From the NCBI RefSeq assembly GCF_014202645.1, contig NZ_JACHHG010000003.1:310001-374000 (forward strand): DNA of 64,000 nt, in the 5' to 3' direction. A program made the position numbers and the translations under genes. This document shows positions 16,569 through 26,462 of the stretch, one piece after another. Within the stretch, counting starts at the first letter, position 1. Each line of letters begins with the position of its first letter. The notes beneath the pieces are model-generated. The model ran no database searches, was not told the DNA's origin, and saw only the letters and a program-made list of their open reading frames with translations. Source of the DNA: Deinobacterium chartae (lineage in GTDB: Bacteria > Deinococcota > Deinococci > Deinococcales > Deinococcaceae).

Positions 16569-18179
16569 GTGCCCACACCGCCCGCTCCCCAGGCTTCCCG
16601 TGCCCTGCGTCTGCTGGCCGCGCTGTCGGTCAGCATCCTCACGCTGGGGTCCGCTCAGGCGCAGACTCCACCCGCTAACCTGCCCGTCCTCGAGCAGCAG
16701 GTACGCACCAATCCCACCCCCGAAAACCAACTGGCCCTTGGCCGTGCCTACCTCGAGGCCGCTCGCTACCGCGACGCCCAGCGGCTGTTCGAGGCGGTCA
16801 TCTCCCGTGACTACACCAGTTTCGACGCGCACTTTGGCCTGGGCCAGGCGCTGTTCGCGCTCGGTGACCTGATCGGGGCCCGCTTCGAATTCTCGCAACT
16901 GGTAAACCTCGCGCCCGAACGCCTCGAGGCGCACTACAACCTCGGCGTGGTTCTGGCCCGCGCCGGGCAGAGCGAGGCCGCCGAAGCCGCTTTCACCCGA
17001 GCCATCGAGGTCGGTCGTGACAAGGCCGCCCCCGACGCGCTGGCCAGCGCTTACCGCAGCCTGGCGGACCTGCAGCGCGCCCGGGGCGCTTATGCCGACG
17101 CCGCCACGAACTACCGCGAAGCCCTGACCCGGACTCCCGGAGATGTCGCCCTCTCCCTCGACCTGGCCGAGAGCCTCTTTCGGGCCGAGTCGTCCGCTGC
17201 ACCGGCCACGGGGCAAGGCGCCGCTCCCGCCACGAACCAGCCTGCCGGGCAGACCGCCACGTCCCCGGCCGGCGCGGCTGCCGCGCTGCCCTACGCCTAC
17301 GCGGTGCTGAGCAAAGACCCGGGCAACGTGCGCGCCGCCAGCCTGATCGCGGACATCTACGCCAGCCAGAACCTGCTGGCACGCGGGTTGCGCGAGCTTG
17401 ACGCGGCCGTTCAGGCTGCCCCGCTCGAGGCGGACAAGGCCCGTTTGCTGCTCAAGCGCGGCGAACTGCTGGTCGCTGCGGGCCGCGAGCGCGAAGCCCT
17501 CACCGCCTACCAGGGGGCCGCGCAACTCGACCGTTCCAACGCCGAGGCGCGCTACCAGTACGGTCGCCTGCTGCTCAAAACCGGTCAGACCGCCCGCGCC
17601 CTCGAGGAATTCTCGGCTGCGGTACAGGCTGCGCCGCAGCGCCCCGAACCGCTGCTGGGCCTGGCCGGAGCGCAGGAGGCCGCAGGCCAGCTGGACGCGG
17701 CGCGTGCGAGCGCCGAGCGGGCCGCCGGGCTCACCCAGGACCCTGCCATCCGCGAAGCCGCCGACCTGATCGCGGGCCGCGTGGCTTACCGCAGAGGGCA
17801 GTACGCCGCAGCGCTGGCCAAGCTGCGTCCGCTGGCCGCGCGCAGCGGCAGCGCCGAAGTGCAACTCTGGACCGGCCTCGCCGCCTACGCGGTCAAGGAT
17901 TACGCCGGGGCGGTCAGCGCCCTCGAGGCAGCCGCCAAGGCCGATCCGAGCGCGCTGGTGCAGGCCAACTTGGGGGCGGCCTACCTGGCAGCCGGACGGT
18001 ACAACGAGGCCGAGGCGACGCTTTCGGGCGTGGTCGCGGCGGCGCCTCGCAATGCCGAGGCCTGGTATAACCTGGGCTGGGCGCTGCGCAACCTGGGGCG
18101 TGACGCAGAGGCGCGCACCGCGTTCAGGACCTCGCTGAACCTGGGTTACGCGCGCGCGAAGGGGGCACTGGGTAACTGA
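16569..18179 (+). CDS. Exported TPR-repeat protein
   Basis: 536 residues with a signal peptide (ALRLLAALSVSILTLGSAQAQ) and then tandem tetratricopeptide repeats along the whole length, recognisable as A.Y..LG..L......A...F..A; the last block reads NAEAWYNLGWALRNLGRDAEARTAFRTSLNLGYA. A Pro/Ala/Thr/Gln linker breaks the array near residues 195-225. It should be a periplasmic or outer-membrane scaffold; partners are unknown. GTG 16569 was chosen because it has the SD AGGAGGAAAA and puts the signal peptide at the N-terminus; an upstream in-frame ATG at 16509 would bury it. Its stop overlaps the next start by 1 nt, so the TPR and SPOR proteins are co-translated. Confidence 0.85.
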   Translation: MPTPPAPQASRALRLLAALSVSILTLGSAQAQTPPANLPVLEQQVRTNPTPENQLALGRAYLEAARYRDAQRLFEAVISRDYTSFDAHFGLGQALFALGDLIGARFEFSQLVNLAPERLEAHYNLGVVLARAGQSEAAEAAFTRAIEVGRDKAAPDALASAYRSLADLQRARGAYADAATNYREALTRTPGDVALSLDLAESLFRAESSAAPATGQGAAPATNQPAGQTATSPAGAAAALPYAYAVLSKDPGNVRAASLIADIYASQNLLARGLRELDAAVQAAPLEADKARLLLKRGELLVAAGREREALTAYQGAAQLDRSNAEARYQYGRLLLKTGQTARALEEFSAAVQAAPQRPEPLLGLAGAQEAAGQLDAARASAERAAGLTQDPAIREAADLIAGRVAYRRGQYAAALAKLRPLAARSGSAEVQLWTGLAAYAVKDYAGAVSALEAAAKADPSALVQANLGAAYLAAGRYNEAEATLSGVVAAAPRNAEAWYNLGWALRNLGRDAEARTAFRTSLNLGYARAKGALGN

Positions 18180-19246
18180 TGACTTGGCTGAAACGCAACT
18201 GGCCTGACCTGCTTATCGTTTTGCTGATCCTGTTGTTGGTCGCTGGGTTCGCCTTGGTGCTGCTCGGTGGGCCGCAGAAGATTTTTGGCCAGCGGCCCGC
18301 AGCCGTTCCTGACATCGCCGTCCAAGCACCCGAACCGAGTACCGCCGAGCCCGAGCCGGTTCCGGTCGAACCGGAGCCGATTCCTGCGGCTCCGCAGACC
18401 GAGCCGGAGCCGGAGCCGCAAACGCCCGAAGAGACCGAACCCACGGTACCGCTTGAACCGTCCGCCCCTGCGGACGTGGCCGATGAGCCCGCCGAGATCC
18501 CGGTGATTCCTGCCGCACCCGCACAGCCCGAACCCGAACGGCCCGAACCCGAACGGCCCGTGGCCGAACCCAAACCGGCCCCGGCCACCCCGCCTGCACA
18601 GGCGGCTCCGACTCCGGCTCCGGCTCCGGCCACCCGCCCGCAGGCCCAGGCGCCCGCACGCCGACCGGTCCCGGTGAGTCGCGGTACGGCCCCCACCAAG
18701 GCCGATTTCCGCATCAGCGCCGGACTGTACGGCAGCGAGGCCGCCGCCGCAGGCGTGGCCGAACGCATTCGGGCGGCAGGCTACCCCAGCTACGTGTTTC
18801 CCAGCAAGGACCAGAGCTTCGTGGTCCTGGTGGGTCCGTTTGCCGACCGTGCCAGCGCGGACGCGGCCCGCAACGACATCTCGCGGGTGCACGACAACCT
18901 GTTCGTGTACGCGCCGGAAGCGGCCCCCGCGCCTCAGGCGGCGACTGCCGCTCCTGCGCCCTCGGCTACGCCCGCAGCGGCCCCGGCCGCAGCGGAAACT
19001 CCGGCTGCGGCCAGCGCCGAGACCGGCAGCGCAGGCCCGGTTTACCTGCAAGTCGGGGCCTACCAGCGTCAGGAAAGTGCCACCCCCATCCTCGAGCGCC
19101 TGCGCGAGCTGGGCTACCAGCCGGCGCTGCGCACCAGCAGCGGCGGACTGACCCGCGTGATCGTCGGGCCCTTCGGCGAAGACGCTGCCAACGAGACCCG
19201 GGCCCGCCTGTCCGCTCAGGGTATCGAGTCCTTCCCGCTGAGGTGA
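18179..19246 (+). CDS. Membrane-anchored protein with two SPOR domains
   Basis: 355 residues: one N-terminal membrane helix (about 9-31, DLLIVLLILLLVAGFALVLL), a long Pro/Glu/Ala linker (about 45-170) and two SPOR-type repeats, about 175-245 (FRISAGLYGSEAAA...VVLVGPFADRASADAA) and about 287-355 (VYLQVGAYQRQESA...VIVGPFGEDAANETRA). SPOR domains bind glycan strands stripped of stem peptides, mainly at division septa, so this is probably a divisome or cell-wall remodelling factor. The repeated GPF motif marks both domains. TGATG coupling with the TPR gene; 4 nt separate it from rex. Two SPOR copies on one protein is unusual but known. Confidence 0.85.
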   Translation: MTWLKRNWPDLLIVLLILLLVAGFALVLLGGPQKIFGQRPAAVPDIAVQAPEPSTAEPEPVPVEPEPIPAAPQTEPEPEPQTPEETEPTVPLEPSAPADVADEPAEIPVIPAAPAQPEPERPEPERPVAEPKPAPATPPAQAAPTPAPAPATRPQAQAPARRPVPVSRGTAPTKADFRISAGLYGSEAAAAGVAERIRAAGYPSYVFPSKDQSFVVLVGPFADRASADAARNDISRVHDNLFVYAPEAAPAPQAATAAPAPSATPAAAPAAAETPAAASAETGSAGPVYLQVGAYQRQESATPILERLRELGYQPALRTSSGGLTRVIVGPFGEDAANETRARLSAQGIESFPLR

Positions 19247-19250
19247 CGCT

Positions 19251-19958
19251 GTGTCGAACCCGTCCAACATCCCCAACGCGACCATCTCGAGGCTGGTCAC
19301 TTACCTGCGCATCCTCGAGAAGCTCGAGGCCCAGGGTATCAACCGCACCTCCAGCAACCACCTGGCCGAGTGGGCTCAGGTCTCGGCCTTTCAGGTCCGC
19401 AAGGACCTCGCCTACTTCGGGCGTTTCGGTACCCGGGGCATGGGCTACACGGTCAACGTGCTCAAGCGCGAGCTGCGGCGCATTCTGGGGCTCAACCGCC
19501 CCTGGAACGTCGTGATCCTCGGCATGGGTCGCCTGGGGCAGGCCCTCGCCAACTACCCGGGAGCGAGCGACTACGAGTTCTCGTTCGTCGGACTGTTCGA
19601 CGTGGACCCGGACAAGGTCGGAACGCAGGTGCGCGGTATGACCATCCAGCACCTCGAGGGTCTGAGCGAGTTTGCCCGCCAGCAGCCGGTTGAGATGGGT
19701 TTTCTGGCCGTGCCGCCCGAGCGGGCCCAAGACGCTGCCCAGGCCTTGGTCGACGCGGGAGTCAAGGGTATCCTCAATTTCGCACCGGTGGTCATACAGC
19801 CGCGCACGTTCGAGCGGCCAGGGCGTGAGCCCGAAATCGCCGATGAATGGCGCGGCGTCATTGTCGAGAACGTAGATTTCTTGGCCGGCATGAAACGGCT
19901 GGCGTTTTTTATCCTGAATCCCGGCCTGCGGGATCTGGATACGGAGGTTGAAGTATGA
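19251..19958 (+). CDS. rex: Redox-sensing transcriptional repressor Rex
   Basis: Represses fermentation and respiration genes until a high NADH/NAD ratio releases it. 235 residues: N-terminal winged helix (about 8-80) with the diagnostic SAFQVRKDLAYFGRFGTRGMGY, then a Rossmann domain (GMGRLGQAL near residue 88, DVDPDKVG near 118) and the domain-swapped C-terminal helix (NVDFLAGMKRLAFFIL). GTG start, 4 nt after the SPOR gene, and an ATGA overlap with the lipoprotein gene, so Rex is expressed as part of a cell-envelope operon rather than alone. Confidence 0.95.
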   Translation: MSNPSNIPNATISRLVTYLRILEKLEAQGINRTSSNHLAEWAQVSAFQVRKDLAYFGRFGTRGMGYTVNVLKRELRRILGLNRPWNVVILGMGRLGQALANYPGASDYEFSFVGLFDVDPDKVGTQVRGMTIQHLEGLSEFARQQPVEMGFLAVPPERAQDAAQALVDAGVKGILNFAPVVIQPRTFERPGREPEIADEWRGVIVENVDFLAGMKRLAFFILNPGLRDLDTEVEV

Positions 19959-20557
19959 AGCATTTCCTGAAATGGTTGGGAGCGGCGGCCCTGCTGACCT
20001 CGTGCAGCAACCTCTCTCTGGTTCCTACGGCCGATATCGGGGTTGCCACCTCGGACGCGGGTTCTGCGGTCACGGTGGTCCGCAAGGTGGATGACGAGGG
20101 CAAGGTCTCGTATGACGTATCCGAGGCCGGACCGGTGGAATTCACCTTCACGGCCCGGCCCGGTTCGATCGCGGCGAACATCGTGGGGTATAAGATCACC
20201 CGTTATCTGGTGGACGGGCAGGACCTGGCCGAGGATCCCGTGGTGCCGAACATGAAACAGAACATCTATGTGGCCTCGGGTTACACCTGTGAGGAGCGCA
20301 GGACCGAGGGCACGGCGGAGGCGGCGGGTCTGGCCTCCTGCGTGTTCTCGAAAGCGGAGGCTGCGCCGGGAGTGCCTTCGCAGACGCTGTCCCTGAACTT
20401 CGCGGCTGGCCTGGTCGAGCTGGTGAAAGCCAACAACAGCAGCGTGAGCGCGGAAATCGACATCGTCTTTATCGCCAGGGACGCGAACGGTAAACAGATC
20501 GAGCTGCCGGTGGTCTCCGGCGTGGTTGCGCGGGGAATCTTCCAGGGCACCCTCTAA
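19955..20557 (+). CDS. Putative lipoprotein of unknown function
   Basis: 200 residues. The N-terminus MKHFLKWLGAAALLTSCSN has a lipobox (LTSC, Cys about 17), so the mature protein should be lipid-anchored. The rest looks like one or two beta-sandwich domains (VEFTFTARPGSIAANIVGYKITRYLVDG and a C-terminal SAEIDIVFIARDANGKQIELP). One C-rich spot (YTCEERRTEG...LASCVF) could form a disulfide. I recognise no family. Its ATGA overlap with rex makes it the last gene of the TPR-SPOR-Rex operon, and a strong terminator follows at once. Confidence 0.75.
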   Translation: MKHFLKWLGAAALLTSCSNLSLVPTADIGVATSDAGSAVTVVRKVDDEGKVSYDVSEAGPVEFTFTARPGSIAANIVGYKITRYLVDGQDLAEDPVVPNMKQNIYVASGYTCEERRTEGTAEAAGLASCVFSKAEAAPGVPSQTLSLNFAAGLVELVKANNSSVSAEIDIVFIARDANGKQIELPVVSGVVARGIFQGTL

Positions 20558-20586
20558 ACGGGCCGCAGCATCCCCAGCTGCTCCCC

Positions 20587-20630
20587 AAAAGTCACCTCTG
20601 CCCGGCGAACAAGGGCAGGGGTGACTTTTT
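20587..20630 (+). terminator. Terminator of the TPR-SPOR-rex-lipoprotein operon
   Basis: Stem AAAAGTCACCTCTGCCC with GGGCAGGGGTGACTTTT (one T-G pair) around a 9-nt loop, ending in a run of five T. Strong intrinsic terminator. Confidence 0.85.
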
Positions 20631-20632
20631 GC

Positions 20633-20645
20633 TACACTAGTGCGA
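20633..20645 (+). promoter_or_regulatory. Leaderless promoter of darA
   Basis: TACACT (20633-20638), 6 nt, then ATG 20645. It starts directly after the T-run of the preceding terminator, so the terminator and promoter abut. Confidence 0.7.
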
Positions 20646-20974
20646 TGAAACTGGTCTTCGCCATCGTTCAGGACGCTGACGCTACCGCCCTGATCCGAGC
20701 CCTGAGCGAGCACGCCTTCGAGGTCACCAAGCTGGCCTCGACCGGAGGCTTTCTGCGCGAGGGGAACACGACCCTGATCATGGGCGTGCCGGATGAGCGC
20801 CTCGAGGAACTCAAGCGTCTGGTACGTCAGGTGTGCCGCAGCCGCACCCGGCTGGTCACGCCCGGCGTGCCGATCGCCGAGCAGTCCGAACCCTTCTTGG
20901 GAGAGCCGGTCGAGGTTCCCGTGGGGGGAGCGGTGATGTTCGTGCTCGGAATCGACGAGTTCTTCAAAGTATGA
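20645..20974 (+). CDS. darA: DarA/PstA-type cyclic-di-AMP receptor
   Basis: PII-like trimer that binds the second messenger c-di-AMP; its output is still unknown in most bacteria. 109 residues. The start [20 protein letters not shown], then [24 protein letters not shown] and the C-terminal [19 protein letters not shown] correspond segment by segment to Bacillus DarA, including the TGGFL/GNTT nucleotide loop. The long loop between the strands ([11 protein letters not shown]...) matches the family's larger B-loop. ATG 20645 was preferred over an upstream in-frame ATG at 20621 because it fits the family start and the leaderless promoter. 55 nt before rqcH. Confidence 0.9.
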   Translation: MKLVFAIVQDADATALIRALSEHAFEVTKLASTGGFLREGNTTLIMGVPDERLEELKRLVRQVCRSRTRLVTPGVPIAEQSEPFLGEPVEVPVGGAVMFVLGIDEFFKV

Positions 20975-21029
20975 CGCGCAGCCTGTGCGGCCCGGCGAGC
21001 TCGGGTCGCTGCGCCTTGGGAGGGCGCTG

Positions 21030-22595
21030 ATGGAAGGGCTCTTTATTGCCCGCATCGTCCAGTCGCTTCAGCGCCGCCTGCCCGCCCGGGCGGGCGGCTG
21101 GGCTTTCCCGGACGAAACGACCGCCGCGTTGCTGCTCGAGGGGGTGGGCAACTTGGTGTTCGCCTACCGCCCGCCGGCCCCGGCGCTGTATTTCAGCGAC
21201 GAACGCCTGCGCGGCGAAGCCTCGGGCCCGTTTCAGCGCATGCTGGCCTCGAGGGCCAAAGGCAGCTTGCTGTCGGTGGAGCAGCTCAAGCTTGACCGGG
21301 TGGTGATGTTGCACTTCTCGGGGGAGAGCGGTTTCGTGGACACCCCGCCGGTGCGCCTGGTGTTCGAGCTCACCGGGCGTAACGCCAATTTGCTGCTGCT
21401 CGATGCGGGCGAGGGCTGGGAGGGCCGGGTGATCGGGGCGGCGCGCGAGATCACCTCGAGCCGCAACCGTTACCGCTCGGTACGCTCGGGTTCGCTGTAC
21501 GTTCCCCCACCGCCGTACGAGAAACTGGATCCGCGTACGGCGACGGATACCGAGTTGGCCGCGCTTGCCGGGGTCCCGATCGGGCGCTGGCATGCCCGGG
21601 TTGATGGCCTGGGACCCAGCCTGAGCGCCGAACTGGCCTCGAGGGCCGCTCTGCCGCTCGATCAGCCGCCGCTAAAACGCCTGCCCGAGGCGGTCAGGGC
21701 CCTGCGCGGGCTGGTCGAGGACCCCAGCTTGCGTGCCGGGACACTGTCCGAGCAGGCGCGTACGGTCAGCCGGGACGAGCGTGCCCTGGGGCTGCGCAAG
21801 GCGCTGCGCGAGCCGTTGGAGAAGCGGCTGACGCTGCTGGGCAACCAGATCGGGGATCTCGAGCGGGCCCGCGAGGGCGCTCTGATCGCCCTGCAAGAGC
21901 GCGAGTGGGCGGACCTGCTGATGGCCTACCAGCACACCATCGAGCCGGGGCTCTCCGAGGCGGTGCTGCCCGACTTCTACGGCGGGGAGCCGGTGCGTAT
22001 CCCGCTGGAGCCGCAACTGAGCGCGTTGCACAACGCCGAGAAGCTGTATGCGCGCGCGCGCCGCCGCGAGGAGGTACTGACCCGCCTCGAGGAGCGCGCC
22101 CCGGAACTCGAGGCCGAGCGTGCGCGGGTGGCCGCGCTGCTGGCCGAGGTGGAGGCGGCGGACCTGGAGCGCCTCGAGGCGATGTCGCGCGATCTGTCCG
22201 AGCGGCGCGAGGAAAAGTCTCCCTTTGGGCAGCGCTTCGTGAGCCCCTCGGGCTTTGAGGTGCTGGTAGGCCGCAACAACAAGGAAAACGACTATCTCAC
22301 GCACCGTCTGGGGCGCTCGATGGACTACTGGTTTCACGCGCAGGGTTACCCGGGATCGCACGTGCTGGTGCGCACCGGACCCAGGGACCTGCCGCTCGAG
22401 GACATCCTCGAGGTGGCAGCCATCGCCGCGTACCACTCCAAGGCCCGCAACTCCGGGAACGTCCCGGTGGATTACACCCGCATCAAGCACGTGTGGCGGC
22501 CGCGCGGCGCGGCGCGCGGGCAGGTGAACTACACGCAGCAGAAGACCGTTTTCGTAGATCCCCGGTTGCCCGAACCCGCTCAGGGCAGCCGCTAG
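21030..22595 (+). CDS. rqcH: RqcH / Rqc2-homologue, NFACT family
   Basis: Binds 50S subunits that carry stalled peptidyl-tRNA and recruits tRNA-Ala to add C-terminal alanine tails that mark the peptide for degradation. 521 residues: NFACT-N domain (about 1-190, with [14 protein letters not shown] and the R-region [10 protein letters not shown]), helix-hairpin-helix (about 175-200), long coiled coil (about 255-400) and NFACT-R (about 405-510) with [37 protein letters not shown] and the tail [25 protein letters not shown] 21030 has SD GGGAGG and starts [14 protein letters not shown] as in the family; an earlier ATG at 20985 does not. Confidence 0.93.
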   Translation: MEGLFIARIVQSLQRRLPARAGGWAFPDETTAALLLEGVGNLVFAYRPPAPALYFSDERLRGEASGPFQRMLASRAKGSLLSVEQLKLDRVVMLHFSGESGFVDTPPVRLVFELTGRNANLLLLDAGEGWEGRVIGAAREITSSRNRYRSVRSGSLYVPPPPYEKLDPRTATDTELAALAGVPIGRWHARVDGLGPSLSAELASRAALPLDQPPLKRLPEAVRALRGLVEDPSLRAGTLSEQARTVSRDERALGLRKALREPLEKRLTLLGNQIGDLERAREGALIALQEREWADLLMAYQHTIEPGLSEAVLPDFYGGEPVRIPLEPQLSALHNAEKLYARARRREEVLTRLEERAPELEAERARVAALLAEVEAADLERLEAMSRDLSERREEKSPFGQRFVSPSGFEVLVGRNNKENDYLTHRLGRSMDYWFHAQGYPGSHVLVRTGPRDLPLEDILEVAAIAAYHSKARNSGNVPVDYTRIKHVWRPRGAARGQVNYTQQKTVFVDPRLPEPAQGSR

Positions 22596-22603
22596 GAGGA
22601 AGC

Positions 22604-23416
22604 GTGCAGGCTTTTTTGTACGCGCATCCGGCCAAGCACTCGCTCTCGCCGCAGATGCACACGGCGGCGTTTCAGCACGCCGGACTCGAGGGTCACTATC
22701 AGGCGTTGGACGTGCCGCCCGAACAGCTCGGGGCGGCGCTGGCAGCGCTGCGCCGCCCCGGGGTGCTCGGAGCGAACCTGTCGATTCCGCACAAGGAACG
22801 CGCGCTGCCGCACCTGGATGCGCTCTCGTCCGAAGCGCAGGCCATCGGTGCCGTGAACACGGTGGTGAACCGAGGCGGACAGCTTCACGGGTTGAACACC
22901 GACGCGCCCGGCCTGCTGGCCTCGCTGCTCGAGGCGGGCTGGTCTCCGCAAGGAACCGCCGTGCTGCTGGGTGCCGGGGGAGCGGCGCGCGCCGCCGCTT
23001 ACGTGCTGGGGCAGGCGGGGGTACGGGTGTGGGTCATTAACCGCACCCTCGAGCGCGCCGAGCGCATGCTGTCGGAGCTGGGCGTGGAGGGCCGCGCCTT
23101 TGCGCCTCGCAGTCAGGAGGTGCCCTGGTCCGAGGTCGGGCTGCTGGTCAACGCCACCTCGGTCGGCCTCGAGGCCCCGCAGGATACCCCGCTGGAAATG
23201 GCTTTCCCGGCGCTCAGGACGGGTGCTTACGTGTGCGACATGGTGTACCGACCGATTAAGACTCGTTTGTTGCGGGAGGCTGAGCAGGCCGGGTATAACA
23301 CGGTGAACGGGCTGGGCATGCTGGTTCATCAGGCACGTTTGGCCTTTTTGGCCTGGACGGGTCGTGATGTTCCTGCGCATGTATTCCGGGCCGCTCTGGA
23401 GTTGACATTTGACTAG
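22604..23416 (+). CDS. aroE: Shikimate dehydrogenase
   Basis: NADPH-dependent reduction of 3-dehydroshikimate, step four of the shikimate pathway. 270 residues: substrate motif [16 protein letters not shown] near the start, [12 protein letters not shown] with the catalytic Lys (about 62-73), [19 protein letters not shown], the nucleotide loop [15 protein letters not shown] (about 123-137) with INRTLERAE, and the C-terminal [22 protein letters not shown] 22604 has a perfect SD (AGGAGGAAGC). The gene is 20 kb from aroBKC. Its stop lies inside the start of a histidine kinase gene (8-nt overlap). Confidence 0.95.
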   Translation: MQAFLYAHPAKHSLSPQMHTAAFQHAGLEGHYQALDVPPEQLGAALAALRRPGVLGANLSIPHKERALPHLDALSSEAQAIGAVNTVVNRGGQLHGLNTDAPGLLASLLEAGWSPQGTAVLLGAGGAARAAAYVLGQAGVRVWVINRTLERAERMLSELGVEGRAFAPRSQEVPWSEVGLLVNATSVGLEAPQDTPLEMAFPALRTGAYVCDMVYRPIKTRLLREAEQAGYNTVNGLGMLVHQARLAFLAWTGRDVPAHVFRAALELTFD

Positions 23417-26400
23417 ATCCGGTCTGCAGCTGCGACAGCCTCCGAATTACACCCGCAACGCCTATCTGTTACTGGCATTGACGCTGCTGGTGACGCTGAT
23501 CTGTGCGCTGCTGCTGTGGCGTGACGCTCAACAAGACGAACGCGCCCGTTTCCGGCAGGAGGTCCAGGAGACCACCCGTACCCTACGAGGCCGCCTCGAC
23601 ATCTACCTCGATGTGATGCGCAGCGCCCGGGGCCTGTTCAGCACCCGCTACGACCTGGACCGTTTCGGTTTTGCCTCGTACGCGGACAGCCTCGAGCTGC
23701 GCCGCCGCTATCCGGGCATTCAGGGCCTGGGGTACGCGCACTGGCTACGCCGGGGGCAGGTGCCCGGTTTCGAGGCGCAGTTGCGTGCGCAGGGCCTCGA
23801 GGATTACCGCCTGCATCCGGCCGGGGAGCGCCAGTTTTACGCGCCGGTCACCTACCTCGAGCCGATGGACGCCTTGAACCGTGCGGCGCTGGGATTCGAC
23901 ATGTACTCGGAGCCGCGGCGCCACCAGGCCATGAATTATGCGCGCGACCACGGCGAGGCAGGCATGACCGACCGGGTGCGGCTGGTGCAGGAGAACGCCG
24001 CGCAACAGGAACAGCACGGTTTCTTGCTCTACCTGCCGGTCTACCGCAGCGACATGTCGCTGCGCACCCTGGCCGACCGCCGCGCGGCCTTGATGGGCTT
24101 TGTGTACGCTCCGTTCCGCGGCGAGGATTTCGTGCGGGGCACGCTGGGCAGCCTGGGTCACCTGACCCTGGAGATTCGGGTCGGCGACGCGGACCGCCTC
24201 GAGGAACTGTATTCCTCGGTGCCCCCGGGCGTCGCACGCGATCCCGCGCTGCGCGAGCAGGTGCGCTTCGAGCTGGGCGGTCGGACGTGGCAGCTCGACT
24301 TCGGGGCGCTGCCCGAATACCGCGCGCACAGCGGCCTGCAGGCTGCCCTGGGAGTCGGGCTGGCCGGAACGGTGATCAGCCTGCTGATCTTCATGGTGAC
24401 CTTCAACCAGGGGCGGGCCCGGGAGCAGGCCGAGGTGATGAATGCCCGGCTGACGGCCTCGCAGACCGCTCTGGGGCTGGCCCGTTCCGAACTCGAGGCG
24501 GTGTTCGCCTCGATGGCCGACGCGGTGATTTTCAGCGACCTCGAGGGGCGGATCGTGCGCAGCAACCTGGGGGTGTGGGCGGTGTTCGGGCGTGACCCCG
24601 AGACGCTGCGGCAGCGCCCGATCCGCGAACTCTACCAAGACGGAGTGCTCCCCGAAGAGCACCCCGAGCGTTACGTTGCCACCTATGTGCGCGCGGACGG
24701 CAGCGCCTTCGAGGGCGAAACCCAGACCTCGCCGGTGTACAACGCAAACGGCCAGAAGCTGGGCGAGGTGTGGGTGATCCGCGACATCAGCGAGCGCTTG
24801 CGTGCCGAGAACGCCCTGACCCGCTCGGAGAACCGTTACCGCAGCCTGCTCGACCTGCTGCCGCAGCTGGTGTGGACCGCCAGCCCCCAGGGAGAGCACC
24901 TCTTTTACAACCAGCGTTGGTACGAGTACACCGGCCACAGCGTAGAGCAGGCGCTGGGCTTTGGCTTTGCGCAAGCGCTGCACCCGGACGACCGTGCCCG
25001 GACCCTCGAGGCCTGGGAGCGGTCGTGGCGCAGCGGAGAGCCCTACGAGATCGAGTACCGCCTGCGCCGCGCCGACGGTACCTACCACTGGTTCGTGGGA
25101 CGTGCGCAGCCGGTGAACGGACCGGATGGCGAGGTGATCGAATGGGTCGGGACCTGCACCGACATCGACGAGCGCCTGCGCTCGGAAAACAGCCAGCGCC
25201 TGCTGTCCGAGGCCTCGAGGGCACTGTTCAGCTCGTTGCAGGACGTGAGCGGGGTGGACCAGGTGATTCAGCTGGCGACCACCGGTTTTGCCGACGTTGG
25301 GGTGCTGTACCGGCGCGGCGAGGACGGACCCTGGACCCACGACCGCCACGCGCGCGCGCCTTTGACCGAGGCGCAACTGGACGCGCTGGAGCGTGCGCTG
25401 GACGCCACGGTTCAGCAGGTCCTGCAGCGCGGCACCCCGATGATGCTGACCGACACGGCTCCGCTGCGCGCACACGGCCTGCTCTCGGCCATCTGCGTGC
25501 CGCTGCGGGTGCGCGGCGAGGTGACCGGCGCGCTGCTGCTGGGAGCCACCTACCGCTATGACCTGCGCGAGCTGGCTACGGCCCAGGAACTCGCGCAACG
25601 CATCGGCATCGCGCTCGACAACGCCGACTTGTACCGCCGCACCGCCCAGGCCCTCGAGGAACGCGCCGCCGCACTCGAGGAGGTCCGTAACCTCAACGCC
25701 ACCCTCGAGCACCGCGTGCTGCAGCGCACCGCCGAGCTGCGGGCAGCCAACGCCGAACTCGAGGCCTTCTCGTATTCGGTCAGCCATGACCTGCGCTCCC
25801 CGCTGCGGCACATCACCGGTTTCGCTGATCTGCTGCGCAGGGAGGCCGCAGACAAGATCTCGCCCAAGGCGGAGCGCTACCTGGGAGTGATCACCGACGC
25901 GGCCACCCGCATGGGCCTGCTGATCGATGACCTGCTGGCCTTCTCGCGCATGGGACGTGCCGAACTGCGCTTTGTGCCGGTCAACATGAACGCGCTGGTC
26001 AGCGAGGTGCGCGCGGACCTCGAGCGTGACCTCGAGGGACGGCGCATCGAGTGGCAGGTGGACGCGCTGCCCGAGGTGTTCGGAGATGCGCCCACCCTGC
26101 GGCAGGTGCTGGTCAACCTGCTGGGAAACGCCTTCAAGTACACCCGTGGACGCGATCCGGCCCGCATCGCGGTGCGCTGCCGCGAACTCCCGGACGAGTA
26201 CGTCTTTGAAGTGCGGGATAATGGCGTAGGATTCAACATGCAGTACCAGGACAAGCTGTTCGGGGTGTTCCAGCGCCTGCACCGCGCTGAGGAATTCGAG
26301 GGCACCGGAATCGGCCTGGCCACGGTCCGGCGCATCATCAACCGTCATGGCGGACGGACCTGGGCGGAAGGACAGCTCGGCGAAGGAGCCACCTTCTACT

Positions 26401-26462
26401 TCTCGCTGCCCAAGACTCCCCGCGCGCACACCGACGAGCAAGCCGAAAGAACCGAAGTATGA
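23409..26462 (+). CDS. CHASE-PAS-PAS-GAF sensor histidine kinase
   Basis: 1017 residues. Membrane helix 1 (about 18-36), a periplasmic CHASE domain (about 70-290; [18 protein letters not shown] and [15 protein letters not shown] are typical), membrane helix 2 (about 308-330), PAS (about 350-470), PAS with PAC (about 478-595), GAF (about 600-750), a coiled coil, HisKA with phospho-acceptor His793 ([13 protein letters not shown]) and an ATPase domain with N, G1 (DNGVGF) and G2 (GTGIGLA) boxes. The kinase core resembles bacteriophytochrome kinases. TTG 23409 has an SD (GGAG, 7 nt away) and lies within the end of aroE. It overlaps the following regulator gene by 4 nt, so the pair is co-translated. 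Input ligand unknown. Confidence 0.9.
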   Translation: MTRSGLQLRQPPNYTRNAYLLLALTLLVTLICALLLWRDAQQDERARFRQEVQETTRTLRGRLDIYLDVMRSARGLFSTRYDLDRFGFASYADSLELRRRYPGIQGLGYAHWLRRGQVPGFEAQLRAQGLEDYRLHPAGERQFYAPVTYLEPMDALNRAALGFDMYSEPRRHQAMNYARDHGEAGMTDRVRLVQENAAQQEQHGFLLYLPVYRSDMSLRTLADRRAALMGFVYAPFRGEDFVRGTLGSLGHLTLEIRVGDADRLEELYSSVPPGVARDPALREQVRFELGGRTWQLDFGALPEYRAHSGLQAALGVGLAGTVISLLIFMVTFNQGRAREQAEVMNARLTASQTALGLARSELEAVFASMADAVIFSDLEGRIVRSNLGVWAVFGRDPETLRQRPIRELYQDGVLPEEHPERYVATYVRADGSAFEGETQTSPVYNANGQKLGEVWVIRDISERLRAENALTRSENRYRSLLDLLPQLVWTASPQGEHLFYNQRWYEYTGHSVEQALGFGFAQALHPDDRARTLEAWERSWRSGEPYEIEYRLRRADGTYHWFVGRAQPVNGPDGEVIEWVGTCTDIDERLRSENSQRLLSEASRALFSSLQDVSGVDQVIQLATTGFADVGVLYRRGEDGPWTHDRHARAPLTEAQLDALERALDATVQQVLQRGTPMMLTDTAPLRAHGLLSAICVPLRVRGEVTGALLLGATYRYDLRELATAQELAQRIGIALDNADLYRRTAQALEERAAALEEVRNLNATLEHRVLQRTAELRAANAELEAFSYSVSHDLRSPLRHITGFADLLRREAADKISPKAERYLGVITDAATRMGLLIDDLLAFSRMGRAELRFVPVNMNALVSEVRADLERDLEGRRIEWQVDALPEVFGDAPTLRQVLVNLLGNAFKYTRGRDPARIAVRCRELPDEYVFEVRDNGVGFNMQYQDKLFGVFQRLHRAEEFEGTGIGLATVRRIINRHGGRTWAEGQLGEGATFYFSLPKTPRAHTDEQAERTEV

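Noticed and set aside
23745-26441. Very long ORF antisense to the CHASE-PAS-GAF kinase
   Set aside because: High-G+C DNA creates long open frames opposite real genes. The kinase frame has all expected motifs; the antisense frame is His/Gln/Ala-rich with no domain.
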